The position numbers were made by a program, and so were the translations under genes. This document shows, piece after piece, positions 10,086 through 19,924 of a stretch of 64,000 nucleotides of DNA; position 1 is the first letter of the stretch; every line of letters begins with the position of its first letter. The stretch spans positions 2,108,001 through 2,172,000 of the forward strand of contig NZ_JAADJV010000001.1 of NCBI RefSeq assembly GCF_011684115.1. The letters run 5' to 3'. A model generated the notes under the pieces. It saw only the letters and a program-made list of their open reading frames with translations. It ran no database searches and had not been told where the DNA came from. The stretch is from Rahnella aceris (GTDB taxonomy: Bacteria > Pseudomonadota > Gammaproteobacteria > Enterobacterales > Enterobacteriaceae).

Positions 10086-11048
10086 TTAACGTGCTGTCGT
10101 TTTACCCCGTAAAACTTTCAGGCAGTTACGCAGTTTGGCATCCATCGGTGCTTCAATACGCATCGTCTCACCCGTGTTCGGATGCTCAAAACGCAACGCC
10201 GCCGCATGCAGGAATAAACGATTGAGGCCTGTTCCGGACAGTTTTGCATCGAAATCACGCTCACCATAGCGGTCATCAAACGCAATCGGATGTCCGGCAT
10301 GCAATGCGTGTACGCGGATCTGATGGGTTCTGCCGGTCACCGGGCTGGCTTTAACCAGAGTTGCAAACTCATAACGTTCTTCAATTTTGAAGCGCGTTTC
10401 TGAAGGCTTGCCTTCGGCATTAACCCTGACAATACGTTCGCCGCTTTGCAGAATATTTTTCAGTAAAGGGGCCTGCACGACTTTGCAGTGTGACGGCCAT
10501 TCACCCCGGACCAACGCCAGATAATCCTTTTGCATGCTTTTCACACGCAGTTGCTCATGTAAGGAACGCAGTGCAGAGCGTTTCTTGGCGACCAGCAAAA
10601 CACCGGAAGTATCACGGTCCAGACGGTGAACCAGTTCCAGAAAACGAGCATCCGGACGCAGCGCACGCAGGCCTTCAATCACGCCGAAACTTAAACCACT
10701 GCCGCCGTGTACGGCAGTGCCGGAAGGTTTATTAAGGATCAGCAAATGATCGTCTTCATATAAGATGCAATCCGCCAGCGCGGCGACTTTATCCAGCTTT
10801 GCAGAAACAGGCGCTTCATCACGTTCAGCAACACGAACGGGCGGGACACGCACTTCATCACCGGCAATTAATTTATATTCCGGCTTAATTCTTTTCTTAT
10901 TTACCCGCACTTCACCCTTACGCACGATGCGATAGATCATGCTCTTCGGCACGCCCTTAAGGATTTTAAGTAAGAAGTTGTCGATACGCTGACCAGCTTC
11001 GTCGTCAGAAATGGGGATTAATTGTACAGTTGGATTCTCAGTTTTCAT
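10086..11048 (-). CDS. rluC: 23S rRNA pseudouridine(955/2504/2580) synthase
   Basis: Isomerises three uridines of 23S rRNA. 320 residues from [11 protein letters not shown]4-type RNA-binding domain at about residues 18-80 ([36 protein letters not shown]), then the RluA-type catalytic domain with Asp144 in [16 protein letters not shown], and [13 protein letters not shown] downstream. The open frame runs 32 codons further upstream, but homologues start at MKTEN, so 11048 is preferred. Divergent from rne, as in E. coli. Confidence 0.96.
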   Translation of the reverse strand: MKTENPTVQLIPISDDEAGQRIDNFLLKILKGVPKSMIYRIVRKGEVRVNKKRIKPEYKLIAGDEVRVPPVRVAERDEAPVSAKLDKVAALADCILYEDDHLLILNKPSGTAVHGGSGLSFGVIEGLRALRPDARFLELVHRLDRDTSGVLLVAKKRSALRSLHEQLRVKSMQKDYLALVRGEWPSHCKVVQAPLLKNILQSGERIVRVNAEGKPSETRFKIEERYEFATLVKASPVTGRTHQIRVHALHAGHPIAFDDRYGERDFDAKLSGTGLNRLFLHAAALRFEHPNTGETMRIEAPMDAKLRNCLKVLRGKTTAR

Positions 11049-11648
11049 GGCTCGCGATTCTAAATATCCGGCACGGTTCGCGCCACTGATTTTTATGTGC
11101 TTAACTTTTACTTTACCAGTAACAGCACAGGAAAACCTTCTCACTCCCCCTGTTTTTTAAGAAAGCTCAGGTTCTGACAATGCGGCGCATCTCTCATTGA
11201 GGTAAATATCTTACCTGCTTGGGAAAAGTCACCTTGCTATCACAGTGCCTGCAATGGAATAATGAAGTCACTTTCGGCGTTGTTTCTCTTAAGTTAGGGA
11301 AAACGCAGGAATTATAGATTTGCCTGATCGCACAAAAACGCAGCAATGGCGTAAGACGTAATGTGAAATCAAGCAATTAGCGGGCTGCGGGTTGCAGCTT
11401 GGCCGGCGAATGGAATGAGATCTGTTAACGCAAATTCAGAAGCTATTCCCCTAATAAAAGTGCTGTTTTCACAACGCTGGTGTCTTTAATACAGCAAAAG
11501 CAGACTTACCGAAATAATGCGCCCCTATGCAAGCGACAGCCGTGAGGTTGACGATTTGCGAGAAGACTCGGGGCCAACGGTTTATCCGGTCATGAGGTCA
11601 TTTTGCCCGCAGCTCTGTCAATAATGGAATAATAATGAGTAAGTTAAG
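11049..11648 (+). promoter_or_regulatory. rluC-rne intergenic region with the rne 5' leader
   Basis: 600 bp without a convincing gene. By analogy with E. coli, where rne has a leader of about 360 nt that lets RNase E cleave its own message, the right half should be the rne untranslated leader. The last 120 bases hold GC-rich segments able to pair, for instance CCGTGAGGTTGACGATTTGC and the stretch around GGGGCC at 11571, and end in TAAGTTAAG before the ATG. Exact promoter and hairpins are not proven by eye. Confidence 0.5.
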
Positions 11649-14600
11649 ATGAAAAGAATGTTGATTAACGCAACTCAGCAAGAAGAGTTGCGCGTTGCCC
11701 TCGTAGATGGACAGCGGCTGTATGATTTGGATATTGAAAGTCCGGGCCATGAGCAGAAAAAAGCGAATATTTACAAAGGTAAAATCACCCGCATTGAGCC
11801 AAGTCTGGAAGCAGCATTCGTAGATTACGGCGCGGAACGACATGGTTTCCTCCCTCTGAAAGAAATTTCCCGCGAATATTTCCCAAACAATTATTCTTCC
11901 CATGGCCGCCCGAACATCAAAGATGTGTTGCGCGAAGGCCAGGAAGTCATTGTTCAGGTAGATAAAGAAGAGCGTGGAAATAAAGGCGCAGCACTGACGA
12001 CGTTTATCAGTCTGGCCGGTAGTTATCTGGTTCTGATGCCAAACAATCCACGCGCAGGGGGTATTTCCCGCCGTATTGAAGGCGATGACCGTACTGAACT
12101 GAAAGAAGCCTTGTCTTCCCTGCAACTGCCTGATGGCATGGGACTGATTGTGCGTACTGCCGGTGTCGGTAAATCCGCAGAAGCTCTGCAGTGGGACCTG
12201 ACTTTCCGTCTTAAGCATTGGGATGCGATCAAGAAAGCCGCTGAAGGCCGCCCTGCGCCATTCCTGATCCATCAGGAAAGCAACGTTATCGTTCGTGCGT
12301 TTCGTGATTACCTGCGCCCGGACATCGGTGAGATCCTCATCGATAACCCGAAAGTCCTCGAGCTGGCAAAAGAACATATTGCTGCTCTGGGTCGTCCTGA
12401 TTTCAGCAGCAAAATTAAGCCGTATGTTGGCGAAATTCCGCTGTTCAGTCATTACCAGATCGAATCGCAGATTGAATCCGCTTTCCAGCGCGAAGTCCGT
12501 CTGCCTTCCGGTGGCTCTATTGTTATCGACAGCACCGAAGCGCTGACCGCTATCGACATCAACTCCGCGCGTGCAACCCGCGGCGGCGATATCGAAGAAA
12601 CCGCATTCAACACCAACCTTGAAGCTGCAGATGAAATTGCCCGTCAGTTACGCCTGCGTGACCTCGGTGGTCTGATTGTTATCGACTTCATCGACATGAC
12701 ACCTGTTCGCCACCAGCGCGAAGTAGAAAATCGTCTGCGTGATGCCGTTCGTCAGGACCGCGCCCGTATTCAAATCGGCCGCATTTCCCGTTTCGGTTTG
12801 CTGGAAATGTCCCGTCAGCGCCTCAGCCCGTCATTGGGTGAATCAACGCACCATATCTGCCCGCGTTGTGCAGGTACTGGTACCGTCCGTGACAACGAAT
12901 CTCTGTCACTGTCGATTCTGCGCTTGATCGAAGAAGAAGCACTGAAAGAAAATACTAAAGAAGTGCATGCCATCGTTCCGGTGCCAATCGCTTCTTACTT
13001 GCTGAACGAAAAACGTGAATCGGTGAATGCCATCGAGAAACGTCAGGGTGGTGTGCGTGCAGTGATCGTGCCTAACGATCAGATGCAAACTCCGCACTAC
13101 CATGTTCTTCGCGTTCGTAAAGGCGAAGAAATTTCTGCACTGAGCTATTTGCTGCCACAGATTCATGAAGCGGAAATGCTGCAACCTTCAGAAGAGTTGC
13201 CGACTGAACGTCGTCGTCCTGAGCAACCGGCTCTGGCTGCGTTTGCGCTTCAAAGCGAAGCGCCTCCATCCAGCTTTGAGCAGGCAACAGTGACCGAAGA
13301 ACCGGTTAAAACCCGAACGGCAACAGTTAATGCGCCTGCGACACCTGTTGCTGAGAAATCAGGGTTTGTCAGCCGCCTTCTGAGTGGGTTGAAAAGCTTG
13401 TTCGCACCGGAGCCACAGCAGGAAGTTAAACCTGTTGAAGCACCGCAAGAGACGCCGGAAGCTACTGAAACGGAAAACCGTCGTAACAACGAACGCCGTA
13501 ATCAACGCCGCCAGGGCGGACGTCGTGATCGCAACGGAGAACGCGGTGAGCGCAATGACCGCGGTAATCGTGGTGAACGTGGCGAAGGTCGTGACAACAA
13601 TCGTGATAATCGTGGTGAAAGCCGTGATACCCGCGAAAATAATCGCGAACAGCGTGATGATCAGCAGCGCCGTGGCCGCCGTAATCAGGAACAGGTTGTT
13701 ACCGAAACCCGTAGCGAAGAAGTTGAAACTGTCGCTCGTGAAGAACAGCAGCAACAGCCTCGCCGTGAACGTTCGCGTCGCCGTTCTGAAGACAAGCGTA
13801 AACCACAAACTGAAGAGAAAGTTCAGGATGTCGCAGTTGTCGAACAAGTTGCTGCTCCGGTGGTTGCCGATGACACTGAGCAGGAAGATCGTCAGCCAAC
13901 TCAGCGCCGTCAGCGTCGTCAGTTGTCGCATAAAATCCGTTTCGAATCTGAAGCAGAAGTAGATCATGAAGAAGAAGCTGCAGCTCAGTTATTGATCACC
14001 GGCACTCGCCCTGCGGCGCCAGCGATTGCTGAGCAGGAACCTTCTGATGCTGAAACCGCAAACGTTGCTGATAGCGAAGATAATCAGAATGACAACGCCC
14101 GTGAAAATGGCATGCCACGTCGTTCACGTCGTTCTCCACGCCATCTGCGTGTAAGCGGCCAACGTCGTCGTCGTTATCGTGATGAGCGTTATCCGACCCA
14201 GTCACCAATGCCACTTGCAGGTGCGTTCGTTTCTCCGGAAATGGCTTCGGGTAAAGTCTGGGTCACTTATCCGGTTGCTCAGTCCTCTGAACAACAGGTT
14301 ACTGAAACAGAAACTCCTGAAGTGCTGACTGAGCAGGTCGAGATTGCACAGGCGAATACACCGGTCATATCTGACATCACTGAAGTTACGCAACAGCCAG
14401 TCGCAGAGCCTGTCAATGATGTTGTTGACGCTGCACCACAAGAGGTGCCGGCCGAAATCGCAGCAGCAGACGTTGCACAACCTGTAGCCGACGAGCCAGT
14501 GCTGGTCGAACCGGCAACAGCTGAACCTGTTGCAGAAACACCTGTGGTTGATGTTGCGCCAGAAGCGCTCGAGCCTGCGATCGTTGAACCCACAGATGTT

Positions 14601-14933
14601 CTCGCTGCATCTGAAGTTCAGGCACCTGCGCCAGTCGCCGAACCCGAAGTGAAAGCTGAACCTGTTGCTGAAGTTAAACCTGCTGTGGAAACTGCGCCAG
14701 TCGCAGCCGCTCCGACAGGTACTGAAGCTGCGGTTGTTGCACCTCGCTTCAAGCACCTCGCAACCGCGCCAATGACGAAGGCGCCAGCACCTGCCTATGT
14801 GCCAGAGCCACCTCGTCACAGTGACTGGATTCGTCCTGAGTTCAACTTTGAGGGTAAGGGCTCTGCAGGCGGCCATGCGGCAGCCACCACTGCAACAGCC
14901 CCGGCCACCAAACCTGAGATGCCAGCCGAGTAA
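11649..14933 (+). CDS. rne: ribonuclease E
   Basis: Endoribonuclease that starts mRNA decay and processes rRNA and tRNA, and scaffolds the degradosome at the inner membrane. 1094 residues. S1 domain at about 35-125; catalytic Asp303 ([15 protein letters not shown]) and Asp346 (LIVIDFIDM); Zn-link CPRC at 404-407. An amphipathic stretch [16 protein letters not shown] near 575-590 fits the membrane-binding segment A. Beyond that is a natively disordered scaffold: an Arg/Asn/Asp-rich tract (about 610-700), [20 protein letters not shown], Ala/Pro/Val/Glu-rich repeats (about 880-1020), and the PNPase-site tail [20 protein letters not shown]. Catalytic half is nearly identical to E. coli; the tail is not. 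Confidence 0.98.
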   Translation: MKRMLINATQQEELRVALVDGQRLYDLDIESPGHEQKKANIYKGKITRIEPSLEAAFVDYGAERHGFLPLKEISREYFPNNYSSHGRPNIKDVLREGQEVIVQVDKEERGNKGAALTTFISLAGSYLVLMPNNPRAGGISRRIEGDDRTELKEALSSLQLPDGMGLIVRTAGVGKSAEALQWDLTFRLKHWDAIKKAAEGRPAPFLIHQESNVIVRAFRDYLRPDIGEILIDNPKVLELAKEHIAALGRPDFSSKIKPYVGEIPLFSHYQIESQIESAFQREVRLPSGGSIVIDSTEALTAIDINSARATRGGDIEETAFNTNLEAADEIARQLRLRDLGGLIVIDFIDMTPVRHQREVENRLRDAVRQDRARIQIGRISRFGLLEMSRQRLSPSLGESTHHICPRCAGTGTVRDNESLSLSILRLIEEEALKENTKEVHAIVPVPIASYLLNEKRESVNAIEKRQGGVRAVIVPNDQMQTPHYHVLRVRKGEEISALSYLLPQIHEAEMLQPSEELPTERRRPEQPALAAFALQSEAPPSSFEQATVTEEPVKTRTATVNAPATPVAEKSGFVSRLLSGLKSLFAPEPQQEVKPVEAPQETPEATETENRRNNERRNQRRQGGRRDRNGERGERNDRGNRGERGEGRDNNRDNRGESRDTRENNREQRDDQQRRGRRNQEQVVTETRSEEVETVAREEQQQQPRRERSRRRSEDKRKPQTEEKVQDVAVVEQVAAPVVADDTEQEDRQPTQRRQRRQLSHKIRFESEAEVDHEEEAAAQLLITGTRPAAPAIAEQEPSDAETANVADSEDNQNDNARENGMPRRSRRSPRHLRVSGQRRRRYRDERYPTQSPMPLAGAFVSPEMASGKVWVTYPVAQSSEQQVTETETPEVLTEQVEIAQANTPVISDITEVTQQPVAEPVNDVVDAAPQEVPAEIAAADVAQPVADEPVLVEPATAEPVAETPVVDVAPEALEPAIVEPTDVLAASEVQAPAPVAEPEVKAEPVAEVKPAVETAPVAAAPTGTEAAVVAPRFKHLATAPMTKAPAPAYVPEPPRHSDWIRPEFNFEGKGSAGGHAAATTATAPATKPEMPAE

Positions 14934-14951
14934 TCGCTGACCACTCAGTCT

Positions 14952-14980
14952 AAAAAAACCCGCCTCGGCGGGTTTTTTTA
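14952..14980. terminator. terminator after rne
   Basis: CCCGCC / GGCGGG stem flanked by seven A on the left and seven T on the right, 19 bases after the rne stop. Symmetrical, so it can also serve the convergent gene at 15007. Confidence 0.93.
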
Positions 14981-15006
14981 TAGAAACTGTTGAAGATTCA
15001 ATCTCA

Positions 15007-15294
15007 TCAGGCCAGACTTTTCAACCGGCGAATCGTGAGTTCCTCCAGTTTACCTTCCAGGCTTTTTGCAAAATGCTGGAAATGTTCAGTTTTGTTGTGC
15101 TGATTCAGCGCTTCTTCAGAGGCCCATCGCTCGTAGAAAACAAAAGTCCCTTCTGTATCGAGATCCTGATGCAACTCATATTGCAGGCACCCTACTTCCT
15201 GTCGGCTTGGTTCAATTACGTCAAGCAACGCTTCTGTCACTTTTGCCGTAAACTCTTTTTTAGCGACAATAGTGGCAACAACTCTGATTTCCAT
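15007..15294 (-). CDS. antibiotic biosynthesis monooxygenase (ABM) domain protein
   Basis: 95 residues from MEIRVVATIVAKKEF. A single ferredoxin-like ABM domain, as in YgiN quinol monooxygenases: EIRVVATIVAKKEFTAKV, then EPSRQEVGCLQYELHQDLDTEGTFVFYERWASEEALNQH and a terminal TEHFQHFAKSLEGKL. The ERW and HxxxxHF positions are the family hallmarks. Substrate unknown; small quinone-type or stress-related oxidation is the usual suggestion. Start chosen because AGGAG lies 8 bases upstream; the frame extends 24 codons further without conservation. Alone between rne and pyrC, not in an operon. Confidence 0.85.
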   Translation of the reverse strand: MEIRVVATIVAKKEFTAKVTEALLDVIEPSRQEVGCLQYELHQDLDTEGTFVFYERWASEEALNQHNKTEHFQHFAKSLEGKLEELTIRRLKSLA

Positions 15295-15517
15295 AATGGT
15301 TCTCCTGTTTTTTTGGTCATGCTTAGCGGCGAACCGGTAAGCACTCTGACTAAAATCTGTCCCCACTATGAACCTTTCGACACATTGATTTCAATACGAA
15401 CTTTATTTAACAGATGCAACACATCGCTTTTACGCTTATTCTTGTTCCCCGCCGTTAATGCTCCCATTACCGCACCTGATCCCAATATCTTGTCTCTCAA
15501 TGCCGGAGTTTTGCCTG

Positions 15518-16567
15518 ATGACCGCAACACCGCAAGTTTTGAAAATCCGCCGTCCAGATGACTGGCATATTCACCTTCGTGACGACCAAATGCTCAGCAC
15601 GGTGTTACCTTTCACCAGTGAAGTATTTGGTCGTGCGATTGTCATGCCAAACTTGAGCCCTCCCGTAACCACCGTGGCGGCTGCGATAGCATATCGTGAA
15701 CGGATTATGGCCGCGTTGCCTGTCGGACATAATTTTACCCCTCTGATGACCTGCTATCTGACCGATTCTCTGGATCCGGAAGAAATTGCCCGCGGTTTCG
15801 AGCAAGGCGTGTTCACAGCAGCAAAACTGTATCCGGCCAACGCGACAACAAATTCCCAGCATGGCGTTTCTGATACCAAAATGATTTACCCTGTTTTGGA
15901 ACGTATGCAGAAAATCGGTATGCCTTTGCTGATCCACGGTGAAGTCACTCACAACCATGTTGATATTTTTGATCGTGAAGCCCGCTTCATTGATGAAGTT
16001 ATGGATCCGGTGCGTCGTCAGTTCCCTGAATTGAAAATTGTCTTCGAGCACATCACCACCAAAGAAGCCGCGCAGTATGTTCTTTCCGGCAATCAGTATC
16101 TGGGCGCAACCATTACGCCGCAGCATCTGATGTTCAACCGCAATCACATGCTGGTTGGCGGCGTGCGCCCTCACCTGTTCTGTCTCCCCATTCTCAAACG
16201 CAACGTTCATCAGGAAGCATTGCGTGAGGTCATCGCCAGCGGCGCGGATCGCTTCTTCCTCGGTACCGACTCTGCGCCGCACACCAAAGACCGTAAAGAA
16301 TCGAGCTGCGGATGTGCAGGTTGCTTCAATGCCCCACTGGCGTTATCGGCTTATGCGACCGTCTTTGAAGAAATGAATGCACTGCAACACTTTGAGGCGT
16401 TTTGCTCCCTTAACGGCCCGCGTTTCTATGGCCTGCCGCTCAATGAAGACTTCATCGAAATGTCTCGTATACCGGTGACGCAGCCGGAAGAAATTGCATT
16501 GGGCAATGAATCTGTTGTGCCATTCCTCGCAGGTCAGACACTGAACTGGAAAGTGACGTCGAACTAA
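15518..16567 (+). CDS. pyrC: dihydroorotase
   Basis: Cyclises N-carbamoyl-aspartate to dihydroorotate in UMP synthesis. 349 residues from [13 protein letters not shown] (348 in E. coli). Zinc ligands His17 and His19 in DDWHIHLRD, carbamylated Lys103 in [15 protein letters not shown], metal His in LLIHGEVTH and FEHITT, and catalytic Asp in LGTDSAPH. A Cys-rich [11 protein letters not shown] follows. The open frame runs 20 codons further upstream, but CCGGAG 9 bases before MTATP and homology support 15518. In E. coli pyrC is controlled by pyrimidine-sensitive start-site switching; I could not confirm the leader hairpin here. Confidence 0.97.
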   Translation: MTATPQVLKIRRPDDWHIHLRDDQMLSTVLPFTSEVFGRAIVMPNLSPPVTTVAAAIAYRERIMAALPVGHNFTPLMTCYLTDSLDPEEIARGFEQGVFTAAKLYPANATTNSQHGVSDTKMIYPVLERMQKIGMPLLIHGEVTHNHVDIFDREARFIDEVMDPVRRQFPELKIVFEHITTKEAAQYVLSGNQYLGATITPQHLMFNRNHMLVGGVRPHLFCLPILKRNVHQEALREVIASGADRFFLGTDSAPHTKDRKESSCGCAGCFNAPLALSAYATVFEEMNALQHFEAFCSLNGPRFYGLPLNEDFIEMSRIPVTQPEEIALGNESVVPFLAGQTLNWKVTSN

Positions 16568-16607
16568 ATACAAATTCTCACAAGCGTGTATTGCACTGAT
16601 CATGATT

Positions 16608-16629
16608 TGACTGTATAAATATACAGTCA
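16608..16629. promoter_or_regulatory. LexA (SOS) box of dinI
   Basis: CTGT-ATAAATAT-ACAG at 16611-16626 is a perfect match to the LexA consensus CTGT-N8-ACAG, with an AT-only core and palindromic flanks TGA / TCA. It ends 20 bases before the dinI start, over the expected promoter. Confidence 0.95.
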
Positions 16630-16648
16630 AACCTATTCAGGAGGTCCT

Positions 16649-16903
16649 ATGCGTGTTGAAGTCACAATCGATAAAACCAAGCCTCTGCCTGCTGGCGCGC
16701 TGGACGCGTTATCAGGTGAATTGAGTAAAAGAATTAACAAACAGTTTTCTGACCGCGAAAATAAAATTCAGGTCCGCTATGCGGGGGCAAATAGCCTGTC
16801 CGTTTTGGGTGGCGCAAAAACTGACCGTGACCTTATCGAGGAAATTCTTCAGGAAACCTGGGAAAGCGCTGATGACTGGTTCTCAAATCAGAACGATGAG
16901 TAA
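16649..16903 (+). CDS. dinI: DNA damage-inducible protein I
   Basis: Small acidic modulator of RecA filaments; it stabilises filaments and limits UmuD processing in the SOS response. 84 residues (81 in E. coli). MRVEVTIDKTKPLPAGALDAL at the N-terminus and LIEEILQETWESADDWF, the acidic RecA-mimicking helix, are family signatures. AGGAGG precedes the start at 7 bases. A consensus LexA box lies just upstream, so SOS control is directly visible. Follows pyrC on the same strand but with its own promoter. Confidence 0.96.
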   Translation: MRVEVTIDKTKPLPAGALDALSGELSKRINKQFSDRENKIQVRYAGANSLSVLGGAKTDRDLIEEILQETWESADDWFSNQNDE

Positions 16904-17249
16904 CCCGATGAAATCCCTGAAAAGCCATTCACTTTTTACTCCCTATCTATAATAATCAGGTTTATTAAAACCACGCCGCAAGGCTATTGGTGTATTTCAC
17001 CGGGCGTCGCAGTCCGGTTTTTTATTCTTTTTTACTGCATAAAACAGACTCTTCTGAAAAATAAAATTTAAGTTAATCTCAGATTATTCCGCTGAATAAA
17101 TAATCAACACAAATTATTTACAATTTAATACGCTTAAATCACTCCATAAATCGGTTTATCTGTTTATACTGAAATTGCTCACATGATAATGAGCCGCCTT
17201 GATCCTCAGATAGTCACTCACGTCAGTCACTACAATATAAGGGGTCTAT
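16904..17249 (+). terminator. dinI-bssS gap with terminator at 16999-17026
   Basis: 346 bp without a gene. ACCGG / CCGGT (16999-17018) with a 10-base loop is followed by TTTTTATTCTTTTTT and probably ends dinI. The remaining 220 bases are AT-rich and should carry the bssS promoter; no clear operator was seen. Confidence 0.65.
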
Positions 17250-17504
17250 ATGGACAGAAATGATGAAGTTATTCAGACACACCCGCTTGTTGGTTGGGAT
17301 ATCAGTACCGTCGACTCTTATGATGCCATGATGATACGCCTTCATTACCTGTCTTCAAAAGACCAGACACCCGAGGATGCTCAGGTAGACAGAACCTTGT
17401 GGTTAACTACCGACGTTGCACGGCAACTCATTAACATTCTTGAAGCCGGCATCGAAAAGATAGAATCTAACGAGTACGAATACAGTGATCACCGAAAACA
17501 CTAA
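17250..17504 (+). CDS. bssS: biofilm regulator BssS
   Basis: 84 residues, very close to E. coli BssS (YceP): NDEVIQTHPLVGWDISTVDS at the N-terminus and LWLTTDVARQLINILEAGI in the C-terminal half. In E. coli it affects biofilm formation and signalling through an unknown mechanism; no enzyme motif or HTH is evident. ATAAGGGG ribosome binding site upstream. Monocistronic: a terminator follows 18 bases after the stop. Confidence 0.94.
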   Translation: MDRNDEVIQTHPLVGWDISTVDSYDAMMIRLHYLSSKDQTPEDAQVDRTLWLTTDVARQLINILEAGIEKIESNEYEYSDHRKH

Positions 17505-17522
17505 TCTTTACCTGCCAGTCTG

Positions 17523-17553
17523 AGGCACCAGCGATTTATCCTGGTGCCTTTTT
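17523..17553 (+). terminator. terminator after bssS
   Basis: Perfect 9-bp stem AGGCACCAG / CTGGTGCCT with a 9-base loop followed by TTTTTC, 18 bases after bssS. Confidence 0.93.
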
Positions 17554-17648
17554 CTTTGCCTCCGCGCTGCTTGCCTTCTTCGCCTTAAACTCTCTATCAT
17601 GCCAGTAGCCAGTTTGTTAAAAATTCTCACCACAGGAACGTTTGAATT

Positions 17649-18764
17649 ATGGATTACGATCTCATTATCGTAGGCAGCGGTTCGGTCGGTTCAGCCGCAG
17701 GCTACTACGCCACCCGTTCCGGCTTGAAAGTGCTGATGATAGATAGCGCAATGCCACCCCATCAGGCGGGCAGTCACCATGGCGAAACACGCCTTATCCG
17801 CCACGCTTACGGCGAAGGTTCCCGTTATGTGCCAATGCTGCTGAGAGCTCAAACGCTTTGGGATGAGCTGGCAGAACTGAGCAGCGATAAGATTTTCCAT
17901 CGTAGCGGCGTCCTGAATATTGGTCCTGAAAACTCTGAATTTATCGGTAACGTTAAGAACAGCGCAGAAACCTACAATCTCGTCATACAATCCCTCAGTG
18001 CGGCTGAAATTCGTGAAAAGTGGCCTCTGTTCACGCTGCACGACGGCTATTGCGGTGTATACGAACCCAACTCGGGTTTTCTGCAAAGTGAAATGGCGGT
18101 TGCGGCATACATTCGTCTCGCACGGGAAGCGGGTTGTGCGCAATTATTCAACTGTCCCGTTGAAAGTATTAACTGGCTGGATGATGGCATTGAAGTCTCA
18201 ACGATTGACGGAGTCTACCGCGGGGCAAAACTGGTAGTAACGGCGGGAACCTGGGTCACGAAAATCCTCCCGGAATTACCCGTGAAACCTCTGCGTAAGG
18301 TGTTTGCCTGGTTCCATGCAGATGGCCGCTACAGTGAAGAAAACCATTTTCCAGCCTTTACGCTCGAAACTCTGCAGGGCGATCAGTACTATGGATTCCC
18401 CTCAGTGAAGGATGAACTTAAGTTAGGTAAGCATAACGGTGGTCAATGGATAACGGAACCCGAGCAGCGTAAACCTTATGGCAGCGTCAGTCAGGATGGC
18501 ACAGAGTCCTTCAATTTCTTCCGCCATTTCCTGCCGGGTGTAGGTGTCAGTTTGCGTGGTGCGTCATGCACTTATGACATGACGACTGATGAAGATTTCA
18601 TTATTGATACCCTGCCGGACAGAGAAAATACCTTAGTGATTTCGGGATTAAGTGGTCACGGTTTTAAATTCGCCAGCGTATTAGGGGAAATAGTTACTCA
18701 CTTCGGTAACAATCATCCTATTCCTTTTGATCTCACCCCCTTTTCTCTTACGCGGTTCAATTAA
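17649..18764 (+). CDS. solA: N-methyl-L-tryptophan oxidase
   Basis: Monomeric-sarcosine-oxidase family flavoenzyme that demethylates N-methyl-tryptophan (and sarcosine slowly), releasing formaldehyde and peroxide. 371 residues (372 in E. coli). FAD-binding [10 protein letters not shown] at 9-18, then [16 protein letters not shown] near residue 42-57, a family signature. The covalent flavin Cys is Cys307 in [15 protein letters not shown], and the C-terminal [15 protein letters not shown] completes the FAD fold. Placed next to bssS as in E. coli. Confidence 0.96.
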   Translation: MDYDLIIVGSGSVGSAAGYYATRSGLKVLMIDSAMPPHQAGSHHGETRLIRHAYGEGSRYVPMLLRAQTLWDELAELSSDKIFHRSGVLNIGPENSEFIGNVKNSAETYNLVIQSLSAAEIREKWPLFTLHDGYCGVYEPNSGFLQSEMAVAAYIRLAREAGCAQLFNCPVESINWLDDGIEVSTIDGVYRGAKLVVTAGTWVTKILPELPVKPLRKVFAWFHADGRYSEENHFPAFTLETLQGDQYYGFPSVKDELKLGKHNGGQWITEPEQRKPYGSVSQDGTESFNFFRHFLPGVGVSLRGASCTYDMTTDEDFIIDTLPDRENTLVISGLSGHGFKFASVLGEIVTHFGNNHPIPFDLTPFSLTRFN

Positions 18765-18778
18765 CGTAAAATAATTTC

Positions 18779-18812
18779 AACCCTCGTGAATATTCATCGA
18801 GGGTTATCATTT
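18779..18812 (+). terminator. terminator after solA
   Basis: Stem AACCCTCG / CGAGGGTT (18779-18805) with a further TGAAT / ATTCA inner pairing, then ATCATTTTATTT. Fourteen bases after the solA stop. Confidence 0.85.
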
Positions 18813-18832
18813 TATTTACGATACGATTTTTC

Positions 18833-18867
18833 AATTCCAGTTTGAACAAGATCAATAGACTGGAATT
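18833..18867. repeat. inverted repeat upstream of the LuxR-type gene promoter
   Basis: Perfect 9-bp arms AATTCCAGT (18833-18841) and ACTGGAATT (18859-18867), 26 bases apart centre to centre. It ends 6 bases before a near-consensus -35 box, a typical position for a dimeric activator or an autoregulator. Confidence 0.7.
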
Positions 18868-18873
18868 TACGAA

Positions 18874-18903
18874 TTGACAGCATTATAGAAAAGAATCTAT
18901 GCT
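18874..18903 (+). promoter_or_regulatory. sigma-70 promoter of the LuxR-type gene
   Basis: TTGACA (18874-18879), an 18-base spacer and TATGCT (18898-18903), giving a start near 18910, about 54 bases before the coding start. The -35 is perfect. Confidence 0.7.
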
Positions 18904-18963
18904 GGATACAGAAATCACAGGAGTGGTTTCGGCGCGTAATGTTACGCATGACAAGGACGTGGT

Positions 18964-19632
18964 ATGAAAATTTGTATAATTGAACCCTGTGGTTTTACGC
19001 GTTTAGGAATTTTCTCTTATCTTATTGAAAATAACAGCCTCGATATTATCGACACTGTGAATATTTCTCACTCCCTCAATCTAATTCCTGAATTTCAACC
19101 TGATATTATTCTTGTGAATATGACAAACCATTGCCATAACGCAGAAGTATCTGAGGAATTAAAAGCGTTTTTTGAATTTCGTAAAAGCGCCCGAATATAC
19201 TGCTACGTTGACGCCAGTTACCCGGATTCTGAAACACCGATTGCCGTTACCCGCGAAGTCTCTATTCTCAACAAGCAGGCACTCACCTCCCTCTTGCAGC
19301 AGATTGCAGCAGATCCCGAAGCATTTATGCCGATAAATAACTTCGGTTTGCCAAAAATGTTACTTAGCGATCAGGAAATTCTGGTAATGAGCTACTGGAT
19401 GTCTGAGATGCCGAACTACCGTATTGCCAGAAAATTAAACATCAGCAGCCGTACGGTATATGTCCATAAACGACATCTGGCGCAGAAAATCAAAGTCCGT
19501 AACCGGTTGGAGTTTTGTTTCATTTACAACCTGATTAAGTATTTATTCTGGCCCATTGATGATATTTCTGCGACGCCAATCAGCCGACAAATTAAAGACG
19601 ACTTGCAGATGATTTACAAAACTTATAGCTAA
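18964..19632 (+). CDS. LuxR/FixJ-type regulator with degenerate receiver domain
   Basis: 222 residues. The N-terminal 120 residues resemble a response-regulator receiver (MKICIIEPCGFTRLGIFSYL at the start), but the phosphoacceptor position reads ILVNMTNH, Asn in place of Asp, and the acidic pair is lost. A LuxR-type HTH follows at about 133-190 (LLSDQEILVMSYWMSEMPNY, IARKLNISSRTVYVHKRHLAQKI). The layout is like RcsA and BglJ, phosphorylation-independent partners of RcsB. Target unknown. The gene is AT-richer than its neighbours. It has its own strong promoter preceded by a palindrome, and a terminator behind it. It is not part of the E. coli solA locus. Confidence 0.8.
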   Translation: MKICIIEPCGFTRLGIFSYLIENNSLDIIDTVNISHSLNLIPEFQPDIILVNMTNHCHNAEVSEELKAFFEFRKSARIYCYVDASYPDSETPIAVTREVSILNKQALTSLLQQIAADPEAFMPINNFGLPKMLLSDQEILVMSYWMSEMPNYRIARKLNISSRTVYVHKRHLAQKIKVRNRLEFCFIYNLIKYLFWPIDDISATPISRQIKDDLQMIYKTYS

Positions 19633-19647
19633 ACCTGCAAAAACCCT

Positions 19648-19674
19648 AAATGCCCTGATAATTCAGGGCATTTT
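19648..19674. terminator. terminator after the LuxR-type gene
   Basis: Stem AAATGCCCTGA / TCAGGGCATTT with a 4-base loop then T-run; the flanking A-run makes it usable also for tqsA from the other side. The remaining 250 bp up to 19924 show no convincing gene. Confidence 0.9.
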
Positions 19675-19924
19675 ATATCGTGATATTCTTCACCCATCTT
19701 TTTAAATATCTTGTTTGTATCCCTTCTCTCTCGCCAGGTTGCACTATGACGACAGAAGCCGACGATGGACTTAATGTTAGCAGACTCATCTTGAGCAGCC
19801 TCACCAATGACAAGCATAATTTCTCGTCACGCGACTCCCACAAAGATCACAAACATCCTGCTTTCAGTGATTCGCTTAATGCATAAAAAATTGAAATGTT
19901 TGCTCATCATTTTGAAGAGAAAAG

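Noticed and set aside
13359..13967. Long open frame of 202 codons on the minus strand inside rne
   Set aside because: It is the antisense shadow of the Arg/Asn-rich tail of RNase E. It has low-complexity hydrophobic composition and no ribosome binding site.
15295..15517. Pyrimidine-responsive leader hairpin of pyrC
   Set aside because: I could not find an arm that pairs with the CCGGAG Shine-Dalgarno region convincingly.
19680..19924. Short open frames between the LuxR-type gene and tqsA
   Set aside because: No ribosome binding site, no recognisable composition, and a terminator lies before them.
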